Both the position numbers and the translations under genes were made by a program. This document shows, piece by piece, positions 54,906 to 64,000 of a DNA stretch of 64,000 bases. This DNA is from Bryum argenteum (Eukaryota > Streptophyta > Bryopsida > Bryales > Bryaceae): NCBI GenBank assembly GCA_037043015.1, contig CM073323.1, forward strand, positions 5,642,001 to 5,706,000, written 5' to 3'. Numbering within the stretch: position 1 is the first letter of the stretch; each line of letters starts with the position of its first letter. The notes below the pieces were generated by a model. The model saw only the letters and a program-made list of their open reading frames with translations, did not search any database and was not told the origin of the DNA.

Positions 54906-55437
54906 TCGTCCCCCACCAAGCATTTCAATTTTTGGAATATGTGTCTAGCATCAATATACAGGATTGCTCGTAGCAAGGGGGCACTTTTTAGCAAGGGGGC
55001 ACTTTTTCCAGTGACGTAGCATAATGACTGTGTCACCGTGACCTTCTGAGATCACAAGAAATTATATTCGAGACCCTAATTCACTACCATTTTGTAGATT
55101 TCATTCTCTAATTCATATGCCGCCTGCTGGCTTTCATATAGAACAAATCTTTGTCCTCTTCGTACTGATGCTCTAAAACCTCCTTACGAGGATGCTTGTT
55201 GCTTCTCTGTTGATGCCCTCTTCGGGTACAGCAACACCAAAACCCAGCCGGAGGACTGGAACTATCGCCCTGCGGAATCCGTCAGCAACTACTAATCTGA
55301 GAAATAACACAACACTTCTGATAGCTTCCTGACACCAAGTGGTACTCCAAGACTCTACTTGCTCTCGAAGATCATCTTGAGATTGAAGATCATCTTGAGA
55401 TTGAAGATCATGCATGGAGGAGCCCTTGTGCTCGGAT
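54906..55437. other. 3' flank of LDH with an 18-bp tandem repeat
   Basis: Ends in catcttgagattgaagat repeated about 2.5 times (55370-55410). A minus-strand open frame (55173-55415) spans the repeat; the CACTA element was inserted just beyond it. Confidence 0.5.
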
Positions 55438-55669
55438 CACTACAAGAAAAGGGGGGGTTTTGTGATGTGGTCACATCGCTAACTGTCGAGTAAGGAAGAG
55501 GGGCGGAGTCGGTAACTTCTGAATCTACCTCCGGATAATTATTTGCAAAGGAAGCGTGCTGGAGGAAGGCGTGCGCACGGAGCTGGCCGACGTGGCATGG
55601 ATGTACTTGGTGAACGGCAAGTAGTCCGGTCAAACGTGATGACAAAGAAGTAACATCTATCCAAAAGTC

Positions 55670-56062
55670 TCATCGATGAAACAACGAGCGCAGGACCGAG
55701 CGCAGAAGGGCACTTGTAGCTTCGCACTGCTCCGTTGCGGTGGGCAGACGGGAGTCGTAGTGGAGGTGCCTAATGGATGCAATCTTCATCGCAGCTGCCG
55801 CAGCAGCCTGGAGGACCGCATTATGAGTTCGGTGCTGATTGATTATGATGGCTTCTCTCGGCAAGCTGCGGACCCTTTTCCGTCTTCCGCTTCGCCACAA
55901 ATCATCCTCCGTCTGGGAGAGGTCATCGATTCTCCCCATCTTCCACAAAAGAATCCGAGCTTTCATCGGAGGTACATGCATTGCTCCCTCAATCATCTTG
56001 TTTATAAAATTTGAAATTTTAGGGTTTGGGCTCGATTGCCATCCTTCGAGCTTGTGCAGCAC
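55670..56062 (-). other. 130-codon ORF inside the CACTA element
   Basis: Minus-strand frame (starts MLHKLEGWQSSPNPKISNFI) with no recognised domain. GC-richer than the rest of the element, so it may be a captured host fragment. Confidence 0.25.
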
Positions 56063-57912
56063 GCTGGCAACATACTACCTTGTCTGTAAGTCATCAATCG
56101 TTGTATAAGCCCTTTATTGGATTTGCAGTTGATCAATTATAGGGATCTGATATTTTTGCCTGTTCTGGAACATAAAAAGCTTGATTGCAATAAGCATTGT
56201 GACCAGAAGTACATGTGACCTGAATTTTCGGAGGACAACGTCGTCGTGATAAAAGCCCGAAGGTATGTAACAAATCTCTGTTACCAACTTTTCAATTGAA
56301 TTTGGGCCACAAGAGTGCGTTGAGAGCAGCCCCTGCGCCTCTATTAACGAATATACTTAAGGTGCAGGCATCCACTCCAGGAGTGTACTATCAACACGTT
56401 TGTACCAAATAACACCAAAATCAACGAGTTAGTGGTAAGCAATGTTTTGCGTTCTTCATATCTGCTGAACATGCTTGGGGCCTCAATCTTAATTTGTACC
56501 AGCAATTTCCATTGATATGTGCATCGTATAAATTTGTAGTATATTCTGATTGGCTACTCAGAAGTCAGATTGTTGAGTAGTGAGTACCTAAAGCAACTAT
56601 CAAAGGTGATACCCGTTGAGCAGGATGTGTTATTAACATGACAAACTACTCAGATAAAAGCATTCATGCAAAGCAGGTTAATATCTAAAGAGAATAGATC
56701 TTCAAGTTACTCCCATGCTTTAGAAGCCCTGCTCTGTCTTAGAGGATGTGTAGTTGTTCCAGTCCATGGAGATTCGGCTTGGATCGAATTTTGCATGAGA
56801 TTTAAGCGGCACCTTAACGTATATCGCAATTCTTATAGAACGGGTACACTGAAATCTTGCCTTTGTCTTCAGGTTGCTCTTATTGTGTTCCTGGCACACA
56901 TAGGAAGCTTCGCCCCGGCAGAGTCGGCAGTGATTGGCCTTACTGACAGTTGCTCATGTCAAAATTCATGCACTTGGTTTTCCCCGTTTTCCCCGTTAAC
57001 ACAATCTGAATTGCTGGTTACATGGATTATATTGAGCTTTACCTGGTCTCGGTGTAGGAGTGGACCGGTCGCGCTTAGGAGGATGTAGGGACAAGGGGCA
57101 CATCATTGATGAGCATTGTTTTAGGATGCTCAGTTGCTTGAATTTTGCAGAATCTTCACAAGAGTCTCTAGCAAAGAGACCATCGCTGTTCAACAATCTG
57201 CATTCATGATTGATCTCCATTAAACAACCTTCATGTTGCGGTAAGATCCCTTAAGAAGATGTCATTATACTGAGTGAAAATATACGGAAGGCATGTATTT
57301 GGAACATGTTGGATGAGTTGATCACTACAGCTGTACTTGACATGTAGGAGTGATAGCTTTTGGACCCTGTGTATCATTGACAAATTCTGCAATGGCACTT
57401 TTTCCCAAGTACGTAAACTGTTAATCAGAGTATCCATAGCATTCATATTTGTTCTAGCATAATTTCACATTTGATCAGCTTGTAAGATTGTAATGGAATA
57501 CTAAACCATAGAATCAAATAGCTTGAAGTAATCCCCATTTTTGTTGTTCATAGACGGTGTGGGCCTCCTTTGCAACCTTGCACCAACTAGCTGGTGGTCA
57601 TAAAATCCCGCCCAAGGTAAGCCTGCCTTTTGACATCCTAGTACTCATTCTCAGTAAGGAAGCTTCAATAACATTGGAAAACCCATCCTCTATCTCTCTC
57701 TCTTGACACAGGTTTCGGTGTGTACACACTACTGTTAAGTCTTCGATGAGATTTATTTACAAAGGTACTTTATATCTGATTAAAATTATCAGAGAGTTGT
57801 CAGCTTGTTTTGATTGAGTATAATATGTTTCAATTGTCTACTGAGATGTACTCACTTCGTTACGAGATTGGGATCAAGTTCAAGCTCATAATCTAGAGCA
57901 ATCTAACTATTC

Positions 57913-57975
57913 TATATTTCTCCCTGGTTTTTCCCTGCTATATTTCTCCCTGGTTTTTCCCTGCTATATTTCTCA
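57913..57975. repeat. 26-bp tandem repeat, two copies plus partial
   Basis: TATATTTCTCCCTGGTTTTT plus CCCTGC is repeated twice without change inside the CACTA element, followed by TATATTTCTC. Confidence 0.85.
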
Positions 57976-58972
57976 GAACATCTTGTTTTACACTATGAGC
58001 GTCTTCGAGCAGGAAAAGAACGAAAATGTTGGTAGCACTGTGGACGAGATGGTGTTTCTTTACAGGTCTTAACTTCTCAACATGCATACCAATTTCTTAC
58101 AGGTTAACAATTCTATCTTTAGACTAGCGCAAATTTAACCTATTCAAAGTATCGTACTCTTAGCCTGCTTATATGTAAATGTGTATTTGGGAGTTTTGCA
58201 GGTGTTTACGTCCCATGCTGGCATCTATTCCGTTATGTCAGCTTTTCATATTCCACCTCATTTTGGTACACAAGGTGAGAGTTGAAGTTGCTGATTTGAT
58301 CAACTCGAAAGATCGACACTGAATACGGATTGCTTGGTGGTGCTCTTGAATATATAGGGAATAATAATTTCGATTACATCATGGCCACAAGAGAGCACGG
58401 GGTTCTCACAGAAGGCGATGGTTTTAACAGCTTGACTTTACATGATTTTACCTGCAAGCTTGATCTCAACGGATTGCTCTCTTGAGTAAACTATGGGCTG
58501 ATCATTGTGTTCTATGAATTCAGATTCTGGAGCAGCTGCTGGTTTGCAAGTGACTGCAGCAAATATAGCAAATGCAGACATTTTTAGGTTTAGATAGACA
58601 AATGTATATTTTACACATAATGTACACAAATGTACACAAATGTACATATTCCATTGAATAAACTACTTTTCCATAATCTATATTAGGAGTAGATTTCAAA
58701 AATCTTTGTGTTAAGTACATTGTGTGTGAGAAAAATGTATTAAACTGGAAACTCATGATACTTCGACACATGGCAAGCACTTTTTAAACTTACATTTTTC
58801 ACTTCATTATCTTACCTAGGTGATTCCACATGGTTTACCTAGCACATGGCAAACATTTGCCATGTGCTAGTCATGTGAGCACATGGCAAACCTTCAATTT
58901 GTACATTGCAAGTTTGCACTAGATTTGCCATGTGCTTCACATCACAAAACCCCCCCTTTTCTTGTAGTGGAT

Positions 58973-60948
58973 CCTCTTCTTTGACTTCTCTTCGAATATT
59001 CTTAATGACTGTTGGAGGATGGTCTCCGATCCGCTAGTACTAATGTAGTCTGCTTCATCTCTGCGACTGTGGCAGCCGCGGGTTTCGTCTGAGAAGGCGT
59101 CTTAGCTAGTCGCTCTCCGAATTTGAATCATAGAGGAGAGGGCTGTGGATCCGTCCCACTCCTGTGCGTATTTCTGCTGATCTCGTCGAAGACATGTGTT
59201 GCTTGTTGCTCTTCTTCTTCTGTTCTGAAACTAGAGTTCATCCGATCCGCCATGGTAATCCAATATGCATCATCGTCAAATCAGGCCATCATCAACTGAA
59301 GGCTCATGTCGTTGGTGCCATAATTCTCCTGACTAAATGAAGGTTGGGGTCGAGTACAGAACCACCCTACAGAGTAGAATGAACCAGAGAGGCAACAGAA
59401 ATACCATGTTTTCAAAGGCTTTAATAAGCCTATTCGTACAACAAGGTGTTTGAATTATGCCTACATTGATAGTAGAATTAACTTAATTAAAGAGGGAACA
59501 GAAATATCGTTGTCCAATGGCTTTGAGTATAAAGTATCCCATTGACCCAGGTGAGCACTTCGAATTATGCCCTTATTGGAAGCACTACCTTACGAATGTA
59601 CCATATCATACTATGTAGCATCTATCATTCAAGGCACGTAGTTTGTTTTGTGAGTCACATTATGATTTTGGGCACTGTCGGTTGGATCGGGACATACGCA
59701 CGAGGTGTCGCTAAAAGGGAATTTTTACTTAGGGTTGCTGGCAACAATCGGATGTCTCGGTTGGATCGGGACATACGCACGAGGTGTCGCTAAAAGGGAA
59801 TTTTTACTTAGGGTTGCTGGCAACAATCGGATCTCAAATCAGGGCGACGGATCTATAAGATATTACATCACAGTGTATTAAACCCCATAAATATTGTATG
59901 AGCATAGCAACACGGCTTGGTCGCACTAGAACCATATTGTAATGAAAATATCATGGTTTGTTTAGGAAGACTCACTTGTGTTGCTAATGGGAATACTTCT
60001 TGGGTCAACTCAAACCACTTTTCCACTGCTGTATCAACTTTGTATTAACGTTGTATCCATGTGTGTAAAGACGTTCGTAAGTGGATTTAAACCCGTAAGT
60101 GCATATGACCACAAGCACCAATGACCGCAGTACCTTCATCATCAACACTCCGACTTCACCACTTTCTTTGGCTCTCTTCTATAGCGCTCTCACAACATTT
60201 CGTAGTGAAGAATCGAATGTGGGCATCAACAAATGGAATCCGTGTCCACCTCCTACAAACTTTGCCTCTAGTTAGACACTTTCCGGGATCGAAAAATGAG
60301 AGGTACAAAGGCTTGCCAATTTGCAAACCTGAGCAGAGGGAAGCCTCTAGTTCGACAGCTGAGGCTCCATGGACCGGTATGCACATGAGTTGAGTCTCCA
60401 CATCGTCCTCAATATCATTCAATGATGCATGCCAACTTGCTGGAGGATTGATTTTATGATAGCATGGACCACTTCTTGGCATGGCAACCATCATTTTTTC
60501 ATGTGAGATAGAACATGGAAAGCGACAATTGGACCCCACCTTCAGGAGCTTCTTTTTGTAATGATAAAGAATAGGCCCCACCCTTCTATTATCTATGTGC
60601 CATTGACATTTTGATCATCTGGATAAAAAACGGAGGCTCCTAAGACCAAAAGGTGTGAGTAGTGAATCCCACATGGTCTGCTTTACTCAAAAGGGGTGCG
60701 GGCTGGGGATGCCAGAGCCACCTGAGCTTACATCCAACGCCAAAGGGCTCTTTTTAGGCATTCTGGGAAAGAGGGATGCTGTTGTGCGCATATTTCAATA
60801 ACACGACCGAGTATGAGAAATAGAAGCTCTCATTTCGCTTGTCGAGGCGTTTGCTCTTGTTTTTGGATACTTGAAAGAAATTGTGTATGTATGACGAATT
60901 AGTTTGTATGTACGAGGATAACATGCTTAGAATTTCATGATTGTATTC
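58973..60948. other. gene-poor interval
   Basis: A minus-strand frame starting near 59254 (MADRMNSSFRTEEEEQQATH) stops after about 42 codons. Another minus-strand frame of 141 codons (60156-60581) has no recognisable domain. Neither is supported as a gene. Confidence 0.4.
59678..59834. repeat. 79-bp tandem duplication
   Basis: The block beginning TCGGTTGGATCGGGACATAC and ending GCAACAATCGGAT is repeated head-to-tail at a 79-bp step with no changes over about 77 bp. Confidence 0.9.
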
Positions 60949-61383
60949 AACCTCAATTCCGTTAAAATGGCACAATTCCTTGTGCCATATTGCCAAAGCC
61001 ATGTTCTGCCAATTTGGTCGCATTTCTGAAACGTGCCATTTTACCGGCATATTTTTGAACTCAAAATCTCAAAGATTTATGCTTGCAAAATGGCACATTT
61101 TTTTATATCACCCACATCTTCCATTATATCAACAAATTTCTGTAATATCATCAAAAATTCCATAATATCACACTATTTGATGAATTTTGACCTTCAAATT
61201 CTGTCGAAGGGCAGTTTTTTCTCAACGGCCGCTCAGAAATATCTCTGGTTTTGAGCGACCGCTCAGAAAAATTTGCTCTATTATGTCAAAAAATGACAAA
61301 AACGAGTGTTGTTTTTTTCATTTTTTCCACCTTAAATCGTGCCATTTTACCAGAATATTGCCAAATTAACGGAATTGAGGTTA
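60949..61383. mobile_element. MITE with AACCTCAATTCCGTTAA ends (435 bp)
   Basis: Starts AACCTCAATTCCGTTAAAAT and ends, inverted, with TTAACGGAATTGAGGTT; both ends continue into matching TGGCA blocks. ATTC on each side (60945-60948 and 61384-61387) may be the target duplication. Non-coding. Confidence 0.75.
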
Positions 61384-61463
61384 TTCCCAAAAAATTTATT
61401 TTGCTAAATATGAGGATTTAGTTGTTATGAGGAATCATAGTCCAGTTGGTACTCAACGATGAT

Positions 61464-61687
61464 TTAACCCTTAAAGGTCTGAGCGTGCCGTGGCGACCAC
61501 TAGAATACGGTGTAATTTGGTTGTATTTGGAGTGAATGCGCACCTTTAATGGGTTTGAGTTCAAAGGAGAAGTTGACATTTGAATGAATGCGATTCTAGT
61601 GAGCTATAGTTTAGAGTTTCTTGTTGGTAGCAAATCCTAATTATACGACAACGTACATACTATCCCCAAGGGACTTTTAAGGGTTAA
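61464..61687. mobile_element. short TTAA-ended MITE (224 bp)
   Basis: Starts TTAACCCTTAAAGGTCTG and ends GACTTTTAAGGGTTAA, the same termini as copies B, C and E, but its interior is unrelated. A second subfamily mobilised by the same kind of transposase is the simplest reading. Confidence 0.75.
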
Positions 61688-61977
61688 GTGCGTGACTCAT
61701 GTGAACTTCTGGAAATTTAGTGTTATATGGAGTTGCTGATCTAATCTATATGAGCTTTTCTGACCATTTGTTGAATTAAAAAATAAAGTGGAATAAAACT
61801 GGAAGTAAAAATGTAGGTTACTTCTAAAGTCCTAATGGGTCTACAGAAAAACCTAAATGTGTCATAAAATATGCTTTCCGTAACTCTTATGAAGTTATGC
61901 TCAAACAAAAACATAAAGATATATTGAGTACATCTATTTTGTGATGAATTCAAGAGACTAAAACTCTAAAAATCATT

Positions 61978-62232
61978 GTAAACCCCATATTCGTTAAATT
62001 GGCCCAATCCCCTTTATATTTGGCCGCACACTATTCAAATAAATAGAGTAAAGTGAAAAAAATAAGTTTTAAGATGGGAAAATATATTAATAATTTATTT
62101 TAGTCCTCTCAATGCATGATGATTTTAATGTAATTATTTACATGGCATTGTTTTCATTTGTGCTATATACACTATTTCAAGCGGCCAAAATAATAGGGAT
62201 TGGCCAATTTAACCAATATGGCGTTTGTAAGA
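61978..62232. mobile_element. MITE with long imperfect terminal inverted repeats (about 255 bp)
   Basis: The left end (TGTAAACCCCATATTCGTTA, then AATTGGCCCAATCCC and TTTGGCCGC) pairs with the inverted right end (TACAAACGCCATATTGGTTA, then AATTGGCCAATCCC and TTTGGCCGC) over about 50 bp with a few mismatches. Non-coding. Confidence 0.7.
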
Positions 62233-62329
62233 TTAATTTTCATTTTTACTTTCACATTTAATATATTTTAGCACTTGAAAATATATAGCAATTAACCCCT
62301 AAATAGTTCGCCTGATTGATAGAGAAAAG

Positions 62330-62890
62330 AACACATTCCCAAAAAAGTGTCATGAATGAAGATGAAGGAAAGTTACTTAGATTTCAACTGTACAATCTTG
62401 TAGTATACATATTTTACATCATGTGGATCAAATGGTGGATGAAGGAGATATAGATCCTCAAAATTCATTCAGTTGTTCACTTTCTTTCCAAATAGGAACA
62501 TCGTTGCAAATCCAATACCAAAAATATTTGGATAAAAAGTCTTCCTACTAAAAATTTGTTACCCTTCATCTTGAGATCATGATTATGTAATTACTTTTAT
62601 GAAAACATATTTTTGATTTTCTCATAATTGCCTCTCAATGGCAAAAAATGCCCCATGTTTGGAAACTCAAAAACAAGAGATGTTTTCACTAAAATGCATG
62701 CTATATATTCATACTTTGTAGTATGGGTCTGAAATAGTTACGACACAATCTAGACTTAATTTGGGATGCAACCTAAGTGATTTCATCCAAAAAAAAACTC
62801 TATATGAGAAGTTATGGCACTCTAAAGTTGTTGGAGGCATCTAAAATGTCTATTTTCAACATTCGGTGCGGTTAAGGTATTATTCAAAAT
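62330..62890. repeat. dispersed repeat, copy 2
   Basis: Collinear with 19480-20440 (see there). It is shorter and diverged but keeps the order of landmarks up to ACATTCGGTGCGGTTAAGG. Confidence 0.65.
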
Positions 62891-64000
62891 ACATTTGAAG
62901 TTCACCATGAAGCAAGAGTTGATTTCCACTTAAAATTAACATGATACATGAACTTTCTAAAAATAACTTCATCTTGTAAAGCCATCCTTCAACAAATTTT
63001 GAGCCAAAAATTGGTATATCGGGTCTATAGAGATTAGCTGCTCAATTGAATAGAGCAATCATTGAAGTCAAGGCTTACTTTCAAGTAATATATTTTGGGC
63101 TTATAGTAATACATTGTTTTTTAGGAGATTCCTTCGGTACCATGAATAAGAGTGTAAAAGAATGTCAGGAACTTTTGAGGCATGAAAATGTGCAAATCAA
63201 ACTAAGGAATGCTTTACATGAGGAGTCATGTCGATCATGGGGCCAAAGCACGGGACATCCTCTTACGTGGTTGAATCATATCATTAAACATATTGATTAG
63301 ACCAAAATCACAAGACACGAATGCTTGCCGTACTTAGAGCATCCGCTGCGTATACCCTGTAAAATGACTCGGTAAGTGGTTTTTGGCGTGCAATAATGAG
63401 TCCCTGTTTATCGTGTAGCTCCGATGGTGTGTGTCCCTCCGCACCCGTGACTGGCTATAGGGTCACATGTTTTTCTCCTCTTTCCTTGAAAGTTGCGAGC
63501 GGGTCCCGCCACTTCATCTCCGCCGCATCGGTGCAGTGCCCCTTCGATCTCCACCTCCCCTTCCCGCCATCGCACTTGCACGTTGTCAAGTACACAATCA
63601 CTTGATCCTTTTGCGGATATCCTGGACGTGGTTCCTGAGGCTGTACCGTGACCCCGTCAAGTGACATCAAGTTGGTGTCAAAACCACTTCATTTGACGAG
63701 CCCGCCTTTTTGCCGACCGTTGGCATAGTGCCGTTGCGGCACACTTTCCTTGGCCGGGCCCGCTCACAACCTCAGCGGGACCGTTTGCAGTGTAAGGCAT
63801 CGGATGCTCTTAGGTCCAATGTACGGCTTGCATCCCCGCGTAAAGCATCTTAAGCATGTTGGCCACGTGTAAAGCATCCCTAAGCATGCTTGATAGACTA
63901 TCGGGTTCTCTATCATGAGAGCTTCACAAATAAGTAGAGTGAAGTAAAATATATAAAGTTAAAGAAAATAACTTCTCAAAGATTCATGTATTAGTGATAT
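62891..64000. other. gene-free interval to the window end
   Basis: No supported exon. The 63046-63300 and 63396-63670 open frames have no family features. Confidence 0.45.

Larger units (their letters stand above)
55438..58969. mobile_element. CACTA (En/Spm-type) transposon, 3532 bp, with GAT target duplication
   Basis: Begins CACTACAAGAAAAGGGGGGG and ends with the inverted form; the terminal repeats are identical over 32 bp. The 3-bp sequence GAT flanks both sides (55435-55437 and 58970-58972), the duplication length typical of CACTA elements. Near the right end CACATGGCAA and its inverse TTGCCATGTG recur at least five times (58765-58940), like the subterminal transposase-binding repeats of this superfamily. 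Open frames inside are under 145 codons and none resembles a transposase, so it is probably non-autonomous. The identical ends suggest recent movement. Confidence 0.9.

Noticed and set aside
60156-60581. Minus-strand 141-codon ORF
   Set aside because: No domain or splice partner recognised; surrounding DNA looks non-genic.

Overview
This is nuclear DNA of a land plant. The genes are split by short GT-AG introns (mostly 60-300 bp), organelle-targeted proteins carry plastid-type leader peptides, plant B3-domain sequences are present, and the intergenic space is AT-rich and full of transposons. An L-lactate dehydrogenase, an FG-GAP/ASPIC-UnbV protein and a possible axonemal-type protein, together with short introns, suggest an early-diverging lineage (bryophyte or lycophyte) rather than a flowering plant. 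This placement is inference.

Layout. 1-5131: 3' part of a decayed Ty3/gypsy chromovirus, ending in a likely 3' LTR that carries heat-shock-element-like motifs upstream of a TATA box. 5.1-7.7 kb: tandem and interspersed repeats. 7.7-12.45 kb: broken VPS16 homologue with a LURP-one-like exon lying inside it. 12.7-13.7 kb: fold-back DNA and a 29-bp minisatellite. 14.5-18.7 kb: five degenerate B3 copies in alternating orientation, followed at 18.8-19.2 kb by a stray copy of the 5' end of the CCS1 gene found at 41.3-43.3 kb. 19.2-23.6 kb: repeats. 24.0-29.8 kb: three unrecognised or weakly recognised genes (a plastid protein, a Ser-rich protein, a Cys-rich protein with repeated DEW motifs). 32.3-47.4 kb: the gene-rich core, with HIRIP3-like histone chaperone (-), TRM13 tRNA methyltransferase (+), a small coiled-coil protein (+), CCS1 (-) and an FG-GAP/ASPIC protein (+). 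HIRIP3/TRM13 and CCS1/FG-GAP are head-to-head pairs sharing short promoter regions. 47.9-48.6 kb: an intact intronless ORF with CID-like features. 49-51.5 kb: a nest of TTAA-ended MITEs and short solo LTRs. 53.7-54.9 kb: L-lactate dehydrogenase. 55.4-59.0 kb: a complete-looking 3.5-kb CACTA element. 59-64 kb: repeats and further terminal-inverted-repeat elements.

The genes do not form a pathway. They are ordinary nuclear housekeeping genes (chromatin, tRNA modification, cytochrome assembly, fermentation). The more unusual content is in the mobile and duplicated DNA: a piggyBac-like MITE family, an LTR with possible heat-responsive elements, a mirror-image array of B3 pseudogenes, and nested insertions whose order can be read from target-site duplications. 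Exon boundaries were chosen by hand from GT/AG sites, reading-frame continuity and family resemblance. No alignment or database search was run.
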